DNA of 7,550 nucleotides from Desulfitobacterium sp. (GTDB taxonomy: Bacteria; Bacillota; Desulfitobacteriia; Desulfitobacteriales; Desulfitobacteriaceae), in contig JAAZLD010000079.1 of assembly GCA_012799495.1 (NCBI GenBank), positions 1 to 7,550 on the forward strand, read 5' to 3'. The position numbers and the translations under genes were made by a program. The notes under the pieces were generated by a model, which had not been told where the DNA came from, made no database searches, and worked only from the letters and a program-made list of their open reading frames with translations. The stretch's first letter is position 1. The number at the start of each line of letters is the position of its first letter. Below are positions 1-6,160 of the stretch, one piece after another.

Positions 1-457
1 CAGCAATTCCCTTTTCAGCCTGCATTGCTCTTTTTCTACCTTCAAAAGAAAAGGGACGAGTCACCACACCTACTGTGAGAGCTCCTAATTCCTTGGCAAT
101 CTCAGCTACTATAGGAGCAGCACCAGTTCCGGTTCCACCACCCATACCAGCAGTTACAAAGACCATATCGGCCCCTTTAAGAACATTGATTAATTCATCA
201 CGACTTTCTTCAGCTGCTTTCAACCCAATCTCAGGATTGGCACCAGCACCTAAACCCTTAGTCAATTTGCTACCAATTTGCACCTTTTCCGCAGCTCGAG
301 CGAGGTTGATGGCCTGAGCATCCGTATTTATCGCAACAAACTCTACTCCCTTTAGTCCAGATGCTATCATCCTATTGACAGCATTATTCCCTCCACCGCC
401 AACACCAATTACCTTGATCTTGGCGAACTGATTAAAATCCACATCGAACTCTAGCAT
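1..457 (-). CDS. ftsZ: Cell division protein FtsZ, N-terminal part (cut by the window edge)
   Basis: FtsZ is the tubulin-like GTPase that polymerises at midcell into the Z ring and recruits the septum-building machinery. The visible 152 residues begin MLEFDVDFNQ and carry the Rossmann-like GTPase domain: the glycine-rich loop GVGGGGNNAVNRM (residues 18-30), INTDAQ (43-48) and the tubulin/FtsZ signature GGGTGTG (106-112), followed by VVTRPFSFEGRKR. The C-terminal half lies beyond base 1. I chose ATG 457 because firmicute FtsZ proteins start with MLEF-like sequence. An in-frame ATG at 496 would add 13 residues with no family support. The ribosome binding site is GAGGGGG with a rather long 12-base spacer, and the 496 start has an equally long spacer. 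The gene is separated from sbp by 233 bases, with no ftsA between them, and a sigma-H-like promoter lies about 130 bases upstream of the start. Confidence 0.98.
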   Translation of the reverse strand, partial: MLEFDVDFNQFAKIKVIGVGGGGNNAVNRMIASGLKGVEFVAINTDAQAINLARAAEKVQIGSKLTKGLGAGANPEIGLKAAEESRDELINVLKGADMVFVTAGMGGGTGTGAAPIVAEIAKELGALTVGVVTRPFSFEGRKRAMQAEKGIA

Positions 458-690
458 TCTGCTGTAAAACCCCCTCGCACCTTCATTATTCTGCATTCTA
501 TAGCCGAATCCCTTACTAATATCGAATAGAGAATCCTAAGTCATATAGAAACGAGTCGTTAAGAAAAAACACTTATTCTTTGATAAATTCTATGGACAGA
601 GATATTATCCTTCTTTTCACTTTGAGATTTTTTTAAAGAAATCCTAGCCAATAGCTGATTTTTAACCTTATTTCATCATAACATAGAAGT
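458..690 (-). other. sbp-ftsZ intergenic region, ftsZ leader and promoter region
   Basis: This 233-base AT-rich gap holds no convincing gene on either strand. It contains the sigma-H-like promoter at 587-613. Weaker sigma-A-like candidates are an extended -10 element TGTTATGAT (675-683) without a recognisable -35, and TTGAAA-N16-AATAAA (690-717), which straddles the end of sbp. No GC-rich hairpin followed by a T run is visible, so I see no terminator between sbp and ftsZ. Read-through from the upstream operon is therefore expected in addition to local initiation. Confidence 0.6.
587..613 (-). promoter_or_regulatory. Candidate sigma-H promoter for ftsZ
   Basis: On the minus strand GAAGGATAA (605-613), an 11-base spacer and ATAGAAT (587-593) fit every defined position of the Bacillus subtilis sigma-H consensus RnAGGAwWW-N11/12-RnnGAAT. 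It lies about 130 bases upstream of the ftsZ ATG. In B. subtilis the ftsAZ operon has a sigma-H-dependent promoter that raises FtsZ at the onset of sporulation. The same role here is inferred from the match and the position; no transcript data are available. Confidence 0.6.
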
Positions 691-1035
691 TTATTCCCCT
701 GACTCCCACTTTTTCAACAAATGTCTGCGAATAATCGCCAAGTTATTGAATAAGCGTACTCCGAAGGCAACTACAGCTGCCAAGAAGAGATCTACTCCGA
801 TGAGATCCCCCACATAGGCCAGCAATCCTGCCAAGAGAATATTTGTAAAGAAACCTGTCAGGAAGATCACTGAGTCGAAATGATTTTCTTGGGCAGCACG
901 AACACCACCAAGGACAGAGTCCAAGGCAGCCAGAATGGCCACAGAAAGATATTTGGAATATTCTACTGGTACAGAAAAAGGACTAAACCAGCCTAAAACC
1001 ATTCCTATTAATAGCCCTAGAATTGGTAACCACAT
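691..1035 (-). CDS. sbp: Small basic protein Sbp (DUF1290 family membrane protein)
   Basis: This 114-residue membrane protein belongs to the Sbp/YlxX family (DUF1290), found beside ftsA/ftsZ in Gram-positive dcw clusters; its molecular role is not established. It begins MWLPILGLLIGMVLG, close to B. subtilis Sbp as I recall it. It contains the family-typical YLSVAILAALDSVLGGVRA (29-47), a hydrophobic stretch around GFFTNILLAGLLAYVGDLIGV, and the ending AFGVRLFNNLAIIRRHLLKKW with a basic tail. Roughly three to four membrane segments are apparent. The frame stays open to an ATG at 1056, but that codon immediately precedes the AGGAGG ribosome binding site (1048-1053). I therefore place the start at 1035, which also matches the family N-terminus. 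The start is 20 bases past the ftsQ stop, suggesting translational coupling. Confidence 0.93.
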   Translation of the reverse strand: MWLPILGLLIGMVLGWFSPFSVPVEYSKYLSVAILAALDSVLGGVRAAQENHFDSVIFLTGFFTNILLAGLLAYVGDLIGVDLFLAAVVAFGVRLFNNLAIIRRHLLKKWESGE

Positions 1036-1047
1036 ATAATTGATATT

Positions 1048-1053
1048 CCTCCT
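1048..1053 (-). promoter_or_regulatory. Ribosome binding site that decides the sbp start
   Basis: A perfect AGGAGG lies directly after the overlapping ftsQ stop and the ATG at 1054-1056. Because it is downstream of that ATG, it cannot serve it. It points to the ATG at 1033-1035 with a 12-base spacer. Ribosomes terminating on ftsQ would finish next to this site, favouring reinitiation on sbp. Confidence 0.7.
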
Positions 1054-1055
1054 CA

Positions 1056-1781
1056 TTATCGACCGATAACAGGCTTTGCTGCAGTATAATCGATATACTT
1101 TACCCCACTTTTAATGGCATTATACCCTTCATCATTAAGCAACGCAACGAGGGCTTCCAGCTTTTCAGTCCATTGTTGGGACTGACCTAAGCGAACTTCA
1201 ATACCATCAATTAAGTAGAGGGTTATCTGCTGAACACTATTGATATGGATTTCCCCCATTATATTTTTTAACTCCTCGGGAGCTTGTCCCAATAACAAAA
1301 GAGCAGCTTGGAGATTTGACAACTCCAGTTCTTGCCCAGGCCCAGCAGTGTCGGGGATACTAACTCCATTAATTACTGGCAAACTTTTCTTGGGCCATCC
1401 CTCGTGACGACGCAAGTAGATCCCTTTACCATCTACCTCGATAACTCCCCGTTCCATATTTACTAAGGCTACGGGAGTTCTCTCTATAACTTTTATTGTC
1501 AAGGTATCAGGGTAGCCCCTTTGAAACTTTACATCTTCCACTAAAGGATGAAGCAAGAGCTTTGCCTTCAATTTCCTTTGATCCAGCAGTATTAGATTTT
1601 GTCCCGCTACATCAGCAGTTAAAAGTTCCACTTCCTGGGGAGGGATCATCTCCAGCCCCTCAATAGATACCTTTTCAATAGTAAAGAAACTTGATTGTAA
1701 AAAGAAGCTACACCCTACCACTAATAAGATTAAAAGTATGGAAATATAGAGAAAGGATGTAGTCGATTTTTTGGGCTCCAC
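1056..1781 (-). CDS. ftsQ: Cell division protein FtsQ/DivIB
   Basis: FtsQ (DivIB in Bacillus) is a bitopic membrane protein that joins FtsL and FtsB/DivIC in the divisome and helps control septal peptidoglycan synthesis. With the GTG start at 1781 the protein has 241 residues. A short cytoplasmic tail (MEPKKSTTS) is followed by one membrane segment at about 10-28. A POTRA domain at about 33-101 runs from FFTIEKVSIEGL through HPLVEDVKFQRGYPDTLTI to the IERTPVA motif. The extracytoplasmic beta domain ends YIDYTAAKPVIGR, typical of the family. The ATG at 1787 and a TTG at 1817 are alternative in-frame starts, but the GGGGG ribosome binding site fits only the GTG well. The gene lies 61 bases after murA, and its stop overlaps the ATG at 1056 by one base. 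A YlxW-type gene, present after divIB in B. subtilis, is absent. Confidence 0.93.
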   Translation of the reverse strand: MEPKKSTTSFLYISILLILLVVGCSFFLQSSFFTIEKVSIEGLEMIPPQEVELLTADVAGQNLILLDQRKLKAKLLLHPLVEDVKFQRGYPDTLTIKVIERTPVALVNMERGVIEVDGKGIYLRRHEGWPKKSLPVINGVSIPDTAGPGQELELSNLQAALLLLGQAPEELKNIMGEIHINSVQQITLYLIDGIEVRLGQSQQWTEKLEALVALLNDEGYNAIKSGVKYIDYTAAKPVIGR

Positions 1782-1788
1782 AGTCATT

Positions 1789-1794
1789 CCCCCT
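1789..1794 (-). promoter_or_regulatory. Ribosome binding site favouring a GTG start for ftsQ
   Basis: AGGGGG lies one base before the ATG at 1787 and seven bases before the GTG at 1781 (counted from the last G). Seven to nine bases is the spacing seen for spoVE, murG, murB and murA in this window, so GTG 1781 is the better-supported start. The ATG would be too close to the site. Confidence 0.55.
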
Positions 1795-1842
1795 AGATCC
1801 CAGTATATCGAATACAATCCCTTCTGTCATGTCTTTCTTTTT

Positions 1843-3114
1843 TTAGACAGACCCTTCGGAACTGACTCGTAAAACCTTTGCACCTAAATTACGATATTTC
1901 TCTGCTAGGTTCTCGTATCCTCGATCGATATGTCCGATTTTTTCAAGAACTGTTGCATCCTCAGCTGATAAAGCTGCAAGGAACAAAGCTGCTCCAGCTC
2001 GTAGATCTGTGGCTTCTACGAAAGCCCCCTCTAAGGTATCCACCCCGCGAATTACAGCAGTACGACCTTCTAAGGTGATATGTGCTCCCATGCGCCGCAA
2101 TTCATCTACATGTTGGAAACGGTTTTCAAAGATAGTTTCTGTGATAATACTAGTTCCTTCTGCAATAGATAAAAGAGCCATGAACTGAGGTTGCATATCT
2201 GTAGGGAACCCAGGGTGAGGCATAGTTTTGCAATCTAGCCCTTTGATCCGCCCCTTGCTTTTAACACGAATATAATCATCCCCAATGGACACATCCGCCC
2301 CTGCCTGCCGTAACTTAGCAGATACCGGCTCTAGATGCTCAGGAATCACATTTGTGATCTCTACATCTCCTTGGGTCATAACAGCCGCAACCATATGAGT
2401 TCCAGCTTCTATCCGATCTGGAATTACTGTATGTTCCGTAGGATAAAGCTTATCTACTCCCTCAATTCGGATAACATCCATTCCTGCACCCCGGATTTTT
2501 GCTCCCATTTTATTGAGGAAATTTTGCAAATCGATAATTTCTGGCTCCCGAGCTGCATTATATATAGTAGTGGTTCCCTTAGCCAAAACTGCAGCCATCA
2601 TGAGATTTTCCGTAGCTCCCACACTAGGTACATCAAGATAAATCCCTGCACCTTTTAACTGATCAACAGAAGCCTCAATATAACCATGCCGTTCTTTAAC
2701 TTTTACTCCCATCTCTTTGAGACCCTTAATATGTTGATCCATAGGGCGGGACCCGATAGCACATCCTCCAGGTTTGGAAAGACGTACCCGACCATTACGA
2801 GCAAGGAGAGGCCCGAGAATGAGGTTAGAGGCTCGCATTTGCCGCATGAGGGTTTCCTCTACCTCCCAACGAGAAACATCAGTTGAGTCCACTATTAAAG
2901 CTTCCCCTTGGAAATCCACCTTAGCTCCCAGGTTTTCCAAAACTTCTATCATGCTAAAGATATCTGCCAAACGAGGAATATCTAAGAGGGTACTTTTTCC
3001 CTCAACAAGCAAGGAGGCTGCTAACAAAGGTAAGGAGGCATTTTTAGCTCCGCTAGTACGGATCTTGCCTTCCAGCCTTTGTTTTCCGGTAATCACATAA
3101 CGATCCATTGGCAT
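1843..3114 (-). CDS. murA: UDP-N-acetylglucosamine 1-carboxyvinyltransferase MurA
   Basis: MurA transfers enolpyruvate from PEP to UDP-GlcNAc in the cytoplasm, the committed step of peptidoglycan precursor synthesis, and is the fosfomycin target. The 423-residue protein has normal family length. Numbering from ATG 3114, SGAKNA is at 21-26 (K24 and N25 bind substrate), MRASNLILGPLLAR starts at 92 (R94), and KPGGCAIGSRPMDQH carries the catalytic cysteine C118. PGFPTDMQPQ holds the conserved D306, and DLRAGAAL holds R372. Having Cys rather than Asp in the active site predicts fosfomycin sensitivity of this enzyme. The start is set by AGGAGG at 3123-3128. A TTG at 3117 is too close, and ATG 3108 is possible but less well spaced. 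The gene sits 40 bases after murB and ahead of ftsQ; B. subtilis has its murA genes outside the cluster. Confidence 0.98.
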   Translation of the reverse strand: MPMDRYVITGKQRLEGKIRTSGAKNASLPLLAASLLVEGKSTLLDIPRLADIFSMIEVLENLGAKVDFQGEALIVDSTDVSRWEVEETLMRQMRASNLILGPLLARNGRVRLSKPGGCAIGSRPMDQHIKGLKEMGVKVKERHGYIEASVDQLKGAGIYLDVPSVGATENLMMAAVLAKGTTTIYNAAREPEIIDLQNFLNKMGAKIRGAGMDVIRIEGVDKLYPTEHTVIPDRIEAGTHMVAAVMTQGDVEITNVIPEHLEPVSAKLRQAGADVSIGDDYIRVKSKGRIKGLDCKTMPHPGFPTDMQPQFMALLSIAEGTSIITETIFENRFQHVDELRRMGAHITLEGRTAVIRGVDTLEGAFVEATDLRAGAALFLAALSAEDATVLEKIGHIDRGYENLAEKYRNLGAKVLRVSSEGSV

Positions 3115-3122
3115 CAAAAACT

Positions 3123-3128
3123 CCTCCT
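3123..3128 (-). promoter_or_regulatory. Ribosome binding site of murA
   Basis: AGGAGG inside an A-rich context lies eight bases before ATG 3114. This is the best-spaced start compared with the in-frame TTG at 3117 (five bases) and ATG at 3108 (fourteen bases). Confidence 0.8.
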
Positions 3129-3154
3129 TTTAATCACTATTACGAAACAAACTT

Positions 3155-4036
3155 TTACTCAGGTTTTACGATACAAACCTCTGGTTTTAATTCTACTCCA
3201 TATTTTTCTTGAACATCTTTTTGAATATCTTCTATGAGACTCCGTACTTGGCAAGCTGTAGCATTCCCTAAGTTTACTATAAAATTAGCATGTTTTTCGG
3301 AAACTTGAGCATCCCCATATTTCTTTCCTTTCCAACCTGCCTTTTCGATCAATCTTCCTGCAGAATCCCCTGGAGGATTACGGAAGACACTACCGGCATT
3401 AGGATATTCTAAGGGTTGGGAGGCTTTTCGTTTAGAGAGATACTCAGACATTGTTTGTTTAATACTCTCCCTATCCCCTTTCCCTAATTGGAATACTCCT
3501 TCTAAGATTAAAGCCTGATCCCGTAGGGAACATTTCCGATAGCCAAATTCTAGATCTTCTTTTTCTAGAACCTTAATCTCTCCTGCCATGGTCATGATCT
3601 TTACTTTAGCTAAAACATCTTCAATTGAGCCACCATGAGCCCCTGCATTCATGACTATAGCCCCACCTACAGTACCTGGTATCCCTGCCCCAAACTCCAA
3701 GCCTGTTAGCCCTCTTTGTGCCGCCTCTCGAGCTAGAGCAGCTAAGGAGATACCAGCACCAACTTTAACTTGCTGTTCATCCCAATGGGTTTGGTTCAGC
3801 TGTGTAGTAATAATAGTTATCCCAGGAAGGAATTCGTTAGGAAATAAAATATTAGAGCCCCGGCCAAAAAAGCGAATAGGAATACCTTCCCCTTTAGCTT
3901 CAAGCCAAACTTTTACTAAATCTTCCTCATTTTGGGGCCAGAACACAGTCTCAGCTAATCCCCCGATCCGCCATGTACTGAGCTTTTTCAAGGGGAAATT
4001 ATGTTCCAACCGCCCATTCAGCCCTTGTAATTTCAT
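3155..4036 (-). CDS. murB: UDP-N-acetylenolpyruvoylglucosamine reductase MurB
   Basis: MurB is the cytoplasmic flavoenzyme that uses NADPH to reduce the MurA product to UDP-MurNAc. The 293-residue length and layout are those of the shorter type II MurB found in Firmicutes. Visible FAD-binding elements are STWRIGG (20-26), FFGRGSNIL (56-64) and GIPGTVGGAIVMNAGA (118-133). GYRKCS (165-170) holds the conserved Tyr and Arg. NAGSVFRNP (213-221) carries the proton-donating serine S216, and LKPEVCIV near the C-terminus carries the conserved glutamate E286. The start ATG 4036 has the ribosome binding site AAGGTGG seven bases upstream, inside the preceding gene. The two genes overlap by 38 bases in different frames, so translation of murB is likely coupled to the orphan gene. 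MurB is followed by MurA, the enzyme acting one step earlier. Confidence 0.98.
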   Translation of the reverse strand: MKLQGLNGRLEHNFPLKKLSTWRIGGLAETVFWPQNEEDLVKVWLEAKGEGIPIRFFGRGSNILFPNEFLPGITIITTQLNQTHWDEQQVKVGAGISLAALAREAAQRGLTGLEFGAGIPGTVGGAIVMNAGAHGGSIEDVLAKVKIMTMAGEIKVLEKEDLEFGYRKCSLRDQALILEGVFQLGKGDRESIKQTMSEYLSKRKASQPLEYPNAGSVFRNPPGDSAGRLIEKAGWKGKKYGDAQVSEKHANFIVNLGNATACQVRSLIEDIQKDVQEKYGVELKPEVCIVKPE

Positions 4037-4793
4037 CTGTATACCACCTTATGTTCTCCTGGGGACCAGTATGGTCAATCTCCATTAGAGCTTCATATGT
4101 CCTGCGGATATTTCTCCAAGGTACCCCTAATTGCAAGGCTTGGAGAACCACACCATAAATCCCTTTTTCCAGGTCTCCATCTTGATAAGTTTTTATGGAA
4201 CCTAAATACTCATATCCTTTTTCATCTCGATAGTACTCTACCAAGTCCCCATGGATAGACCAATAGCTATCTGGGAAGTAGAGGTAAGGTAGGCGACCAA
4301 AAGTAAAACCTTGCCAGTATTCTTTTAGCCAGGCTTCTGGAATAATCCAATGAATACCATTGCCAATTTGGACTTCCCATTCCCCATTTTCTTTTTCCCA
4401 GAGGAGAGAGGGCTCATAACCAGCATTATGCAAAATCCGCCATAACACAGGTTCTCCTTCTTTAGAAACAATACTTTCCGGAAGGATTACTTCCTCCTCC
4501 CAATAACGCTGAAGGAATTGTGATACTTCTGTCTGCAAGATTCCTCGGGTAAGACCCCATTGCCGATAGGGATCTTCCTCATCTACCCCTGGCCAATAGA
4601 GAATTTCTGTTGCTCCTCCGTCAGTCATACCTGCTTCCACAGCAGGTAACAAATCTGCCAAGTCTACAGATTCACCAGGTCCTGTTTCCCGAATCAATAC
4701 ATTTCTATGTAGAGCATTCAACAGGCAAATGACACCTTGCCAACCCGAACTTCCTTTTGGAACAAGAAATAGGATTTTCCCCTTAGGCCACAT
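3999..4793 (-). CDS. Unrecognised Trp-rich protein encoded between murG and murB
   Basis: I do not recognise a family for this 264-residue protein. It has 15 tryptophans and 16 tyrosines (about 12 percent W plus Y), spread along the whole length, only one cysteine (C23) and many acidic residues. There is no convincing signal peptide. The N-terminus (KGKILFLVPKGSSGWQG, residues 4-20) looks like a beta strand followed by a glycine-rich turn. The middle (residues 97-205) is dense in aromatics, for example LPYLYFPDSYW at 168-178. The C-terminal part (about 206-240) looks helical. ATG 4793 is the only start before an in-frame TAA upstream. Its ribosome binding site AAGGGAG lies ten bases upstream inside a predicted hairpin. 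The gene overlaps murB by 38 bases, so it belongs to the operon. A role in cell wall synthesis or its control is inferred from context only. Confidence 0.85.
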   Translation of the reverse strand: MWPKGKILFLVPKGSSGWQGVICLLNALHRNVLIRETGPGESVDLADLLPAVEAGMTDGGATEILYWPGVDEEDPYRQWGLTRGILQTEVSQFLQRYWEEEVILPESIVSKEGEPVLWRILHNAGYEPSLLWEKENGEWEVQIGNGIHWIIPEAWLKEYWQGFTFGRLPYLYFPDSYWSIHGDLVEYYRDEKGYEYLGSIKTYQDGDLEKGIYGVVLQALQLGVPWRNIRRTYEALMEIDHTGPQENIRWYTDEITRAEWAVGT

Positions 4794-4799
4794 AAGAAA

Positions 4800-4864
4800 C
4801 CCACTCCCTTCCTTCTGACTGTCTTATGTTATGCAAAGAAGTCAAAAGGTGTGAAAGGGAGGGG
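4800..4864 (-). promoter_or_regulatory. Leader hairpin enclosing the ribosome binding site of the Trp-rich gene
   Basis: In transcript orientation the sequence just after the murG stop can fold back on itself. The outer stem pairs CCC (4862-4864) and CTCCCTT (4855-4861) with AAGGGAG (4804-4810) and GGG (4800-4802), leaving one bulged base at 4803. After a five-base bulge (4850-4854), the inner stem pairs CCTTTTGACT (4840-4849) with AGTCAGAAGG (4811-4820), with one G-U pair and a 19-base loop. The 3' arm contains the ribosome binding site of the downstream gene, so folding would hide it. The stem is followed by TTTCTT, so an attenuating terminator is an alternative. On the plus strand the same hairpin is followed by GGGGTTTTTT, the form of a rho-independent terminator. 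Confidence 0.55.
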
Positions 4865-4868
4865 TTTT

Positions 4869-5975
4869 TTAATTCCATGCAATCTCAAAACAAGTTTGGA
4901 TTATTTTTTCTAAAGCATCAGGTTGACCTAACTCTTTAGCTTTCCTAGCCATTTTATTTAATTGCTGGGGATTAGAAGTCTCCTCGATTAAAGCCCAGAG
5001 CTTATCTCCATCTAACTCCCCATCCAGTACCACCTTAGCTGCTCCACCTTTTTCCAGGGCACGAGCATTATACTCCTGGTGGTTTTCTGCAGCATAAGGA
5101 TAAGGAATAAGAATACCTGGTTTACCTGCCACCATAATCTCTGCCAAAGTGGTGGCCCCAGCTCGACCTACAAATAAATCACTACAGGCATAAGCCTTGG
5201 GCATATCTTTTATATATTCTTTAATCTTCCAATTTTCTCGTTCCCATTTAATTCCCTGGTTCTCTAAGGCAGTTATAGTTTCCTTATGAGTAGCACTCCC
5301 TGTAGCCCAGAGAAGTTGAATTTGAGGATTTTTCTCTAGATATTTTAGGACAGTAGCCATGGACTTATTGATACTAAGGGCGCCTCGGCTACCTCCAGCC
5401 ACTAAAATAGTCAATTTCTTCGGATCCAGGCCAAACTCCTTGGCCCCTTCCTCTCTTACTATTTTACCTACTTCTGGCCGCACTGGCAAACCAGTAAGGA
5501 TAACTTTCCCTTTATTCCTAAAACGATCCATACTTTCGGGAAAAGTCACCAGGACTTTTCTCACAAAGGAACTGAGGATTTTATTGGTTATTCCCGGTAA
5601 AGCATTTTGCTCATGAAGCAATGTGGGAATGCCAAATAAAGCCGCCGTGAGAACTACCGGTCCAGATACATAACCCCCTGTTCCCACCACTAAATCCGGC
5701 TTAAACCTTTTTAGAATTTGTTTGGTCTCCCATAAGGCCTTGAGGCTCTTTCCTGCAACTTTAATAGTCTCTAAGCTTAAAGAACGAGGCAACCCTTGGC
5801 CAGAAATACCTTCAAATTCCAACCCACTTTCCGGTACGAGACGGGCTTCCATCCCATCCCGAATCCCAACATACAAGATCTCACAATCAGGTTTACGAGC
5901 GAGAATCCCTTTTGCTATAGCCAATGCAGGATAAATATGGCCCCCTGTTCCTCCTCCTGTTACGATTACGCGCAT
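4869..5975 (-). CDS. murG: UDP-GlcNAc:undecaprenyl-PP-MurNAc-pentapeptide GlcNAc transferase MurG
   Basis: MurG is the membrane-associated GT-B (GT28 family) glycosyltransferase that adds GlcNAc to lipid I, giving lipid II, on the cytoplasmic face of the membrane. The 368-residue protein has full length. The N-terminal acceptor domain starts with the glycine loop GGGTGGH (7-13), followed by VVGTGGYVSGPVV (96-108) and HEQNALPG (121-128). The C-terminal UDP-GlcNAc domain has GGSRGA (194-199), GRAGATTLAEI (270-280) and the AENHQEYNA loop (296-304). ATG 5975 is preceded by AAAGGGGGAG at good spacing. The gene follows spoVE after a 239-base gap with a possible sigma-E promoter, and precedes the Trp-rich gene by 75 bases. 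Its product, lipid II, is the substrate of the SEDS polymerase encoded just upstream. Confidence 0.98.
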   Translation of the reverse strand: MRVIVTGGGTGGHIYPALAIAKGILARKPDCEILYVGIRDGMEARLVPESGLEFEGISGQGLPRSLSLETIKVAGKSLKALWETKQILKRFKPDLVVGTGGYVSGPVVLTAALFGIPTLLHEQNALPGITNKILSSFVRKVLVTFPESMDRFRNKGKVILTGLPVRPEVGKIVREEGAKEFGLDPKKLTILVAGGSRGALSINKSMATVLKYLEKNPQIQLLWATGSATHKETITALENQGIKWERENWKIKEYIKDMPKAYACSDLFVGRAGATTLAEIMVAGKPGILIPYPYAAENHQEYNARALEKGGAAKVVLDGELDGDKLWALIEETSNPQQLNKMARKAKELGQPDALEKIIQTCFEIAWN

Positions 5976-6102
5976 AGGAATTCTCCCCCTTTACTCAGAA
6001 AATAGCTCAAGTATTTTCGATCATACCTAACATAATATTATAACTTCTTTGGTCTATAAGTGAGCGAACTTAATTTTTTCCAATATCCCAATCTGTTTTT
6101 CA

Positions 6103-6120
6103 GTTATAAATGTATATAAC
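6103..6120 (-). repeat. Inverted repeat GTTATA-N6-TATAAC
   Basis: Perfect six-base arms flank a six-base centre, and the element covers the -10 hexamer region of the candidate sigma-E promoter. It could be an operator for a dimeric regulator. In such AT-rich DNA it could also be a chance palindrome. Confidence 0.35.
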
Positions 6121-6138
6121 AGTCCTAGATTAACATTA
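6109..6138 (-). promoter_or_regulatory. Candidate sigma-E (mother-cell) promoter for murG
   Basis: On the minus strand TAATGTT (6132-6138), a 15-base spacer and TATACATT (6109-6116) match the B. subtilis sigma-E consensus KMATATT-N14/15-CATACAHT at 13 of 15 defined positions. Initiation near 6101 would give a leader of about 125 bases before murG. In B. subtilis the neighbouring spoVE has a sigma-E promoter, which supports mother-cell expression of this locus during cortex synthesis. Using it for murG here is inference. Confidence 0.42.
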
Positions 6139-6160
6139 TTCCTAAAGCTTATATAAAAAC

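Noticed and set aside
75..317. Plus-strand open frame of 80 codons opposite ftsZ
   Set aside because: It lies wholly antisense to the strongly conserved FtsZ GTPase domain, has Pro/Ala-rich low-complexity sequence and no ribosome binding site.
458..496. N-terminal extension of FtsZ by 13 residues from ATG 496
   Set aside because: The frame is open, but firmicute FtsZ proteins begin MLEF-like, and the upstream ATG has no better ribosome binding site.
626..643. Imperfect palindrome GATTTCTTTAAAAAAATC as a terminator between sbp and ftsZ
   Set aside because: The stem is made only of A-T rich pairs with almost no loop, so a stable RNA hairpin is unlikely.
1036..1056. Longer Sbp starting at ATG 1056
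   Set aside because: That ATG precedes the AGGAGG site instead of following it. Sbp homologues begin MWLP, which corresponds to 1035.
2335..3100. Three overlapping plus-strand open frames opposite murA
   Set aside because: They are antisense to conserved MurA motifs, including the catalytic cysteine region. Their composition is unlike a real protein.
3651..4088. Plus-strand open frame of 145 codons opposite murB
   Set aside because: It is a shadow of murB and the end of the Trp-rich gene, with no recognisable protein features.
6032..6043. Perfect TATAAT and AT palindrome ahead of murG as a sigma-A promoter
   Set aside because: No acceptable -35 hexamer is found 16-18 bases upstream, and AT-rich DNA gives such hexamers by chance.
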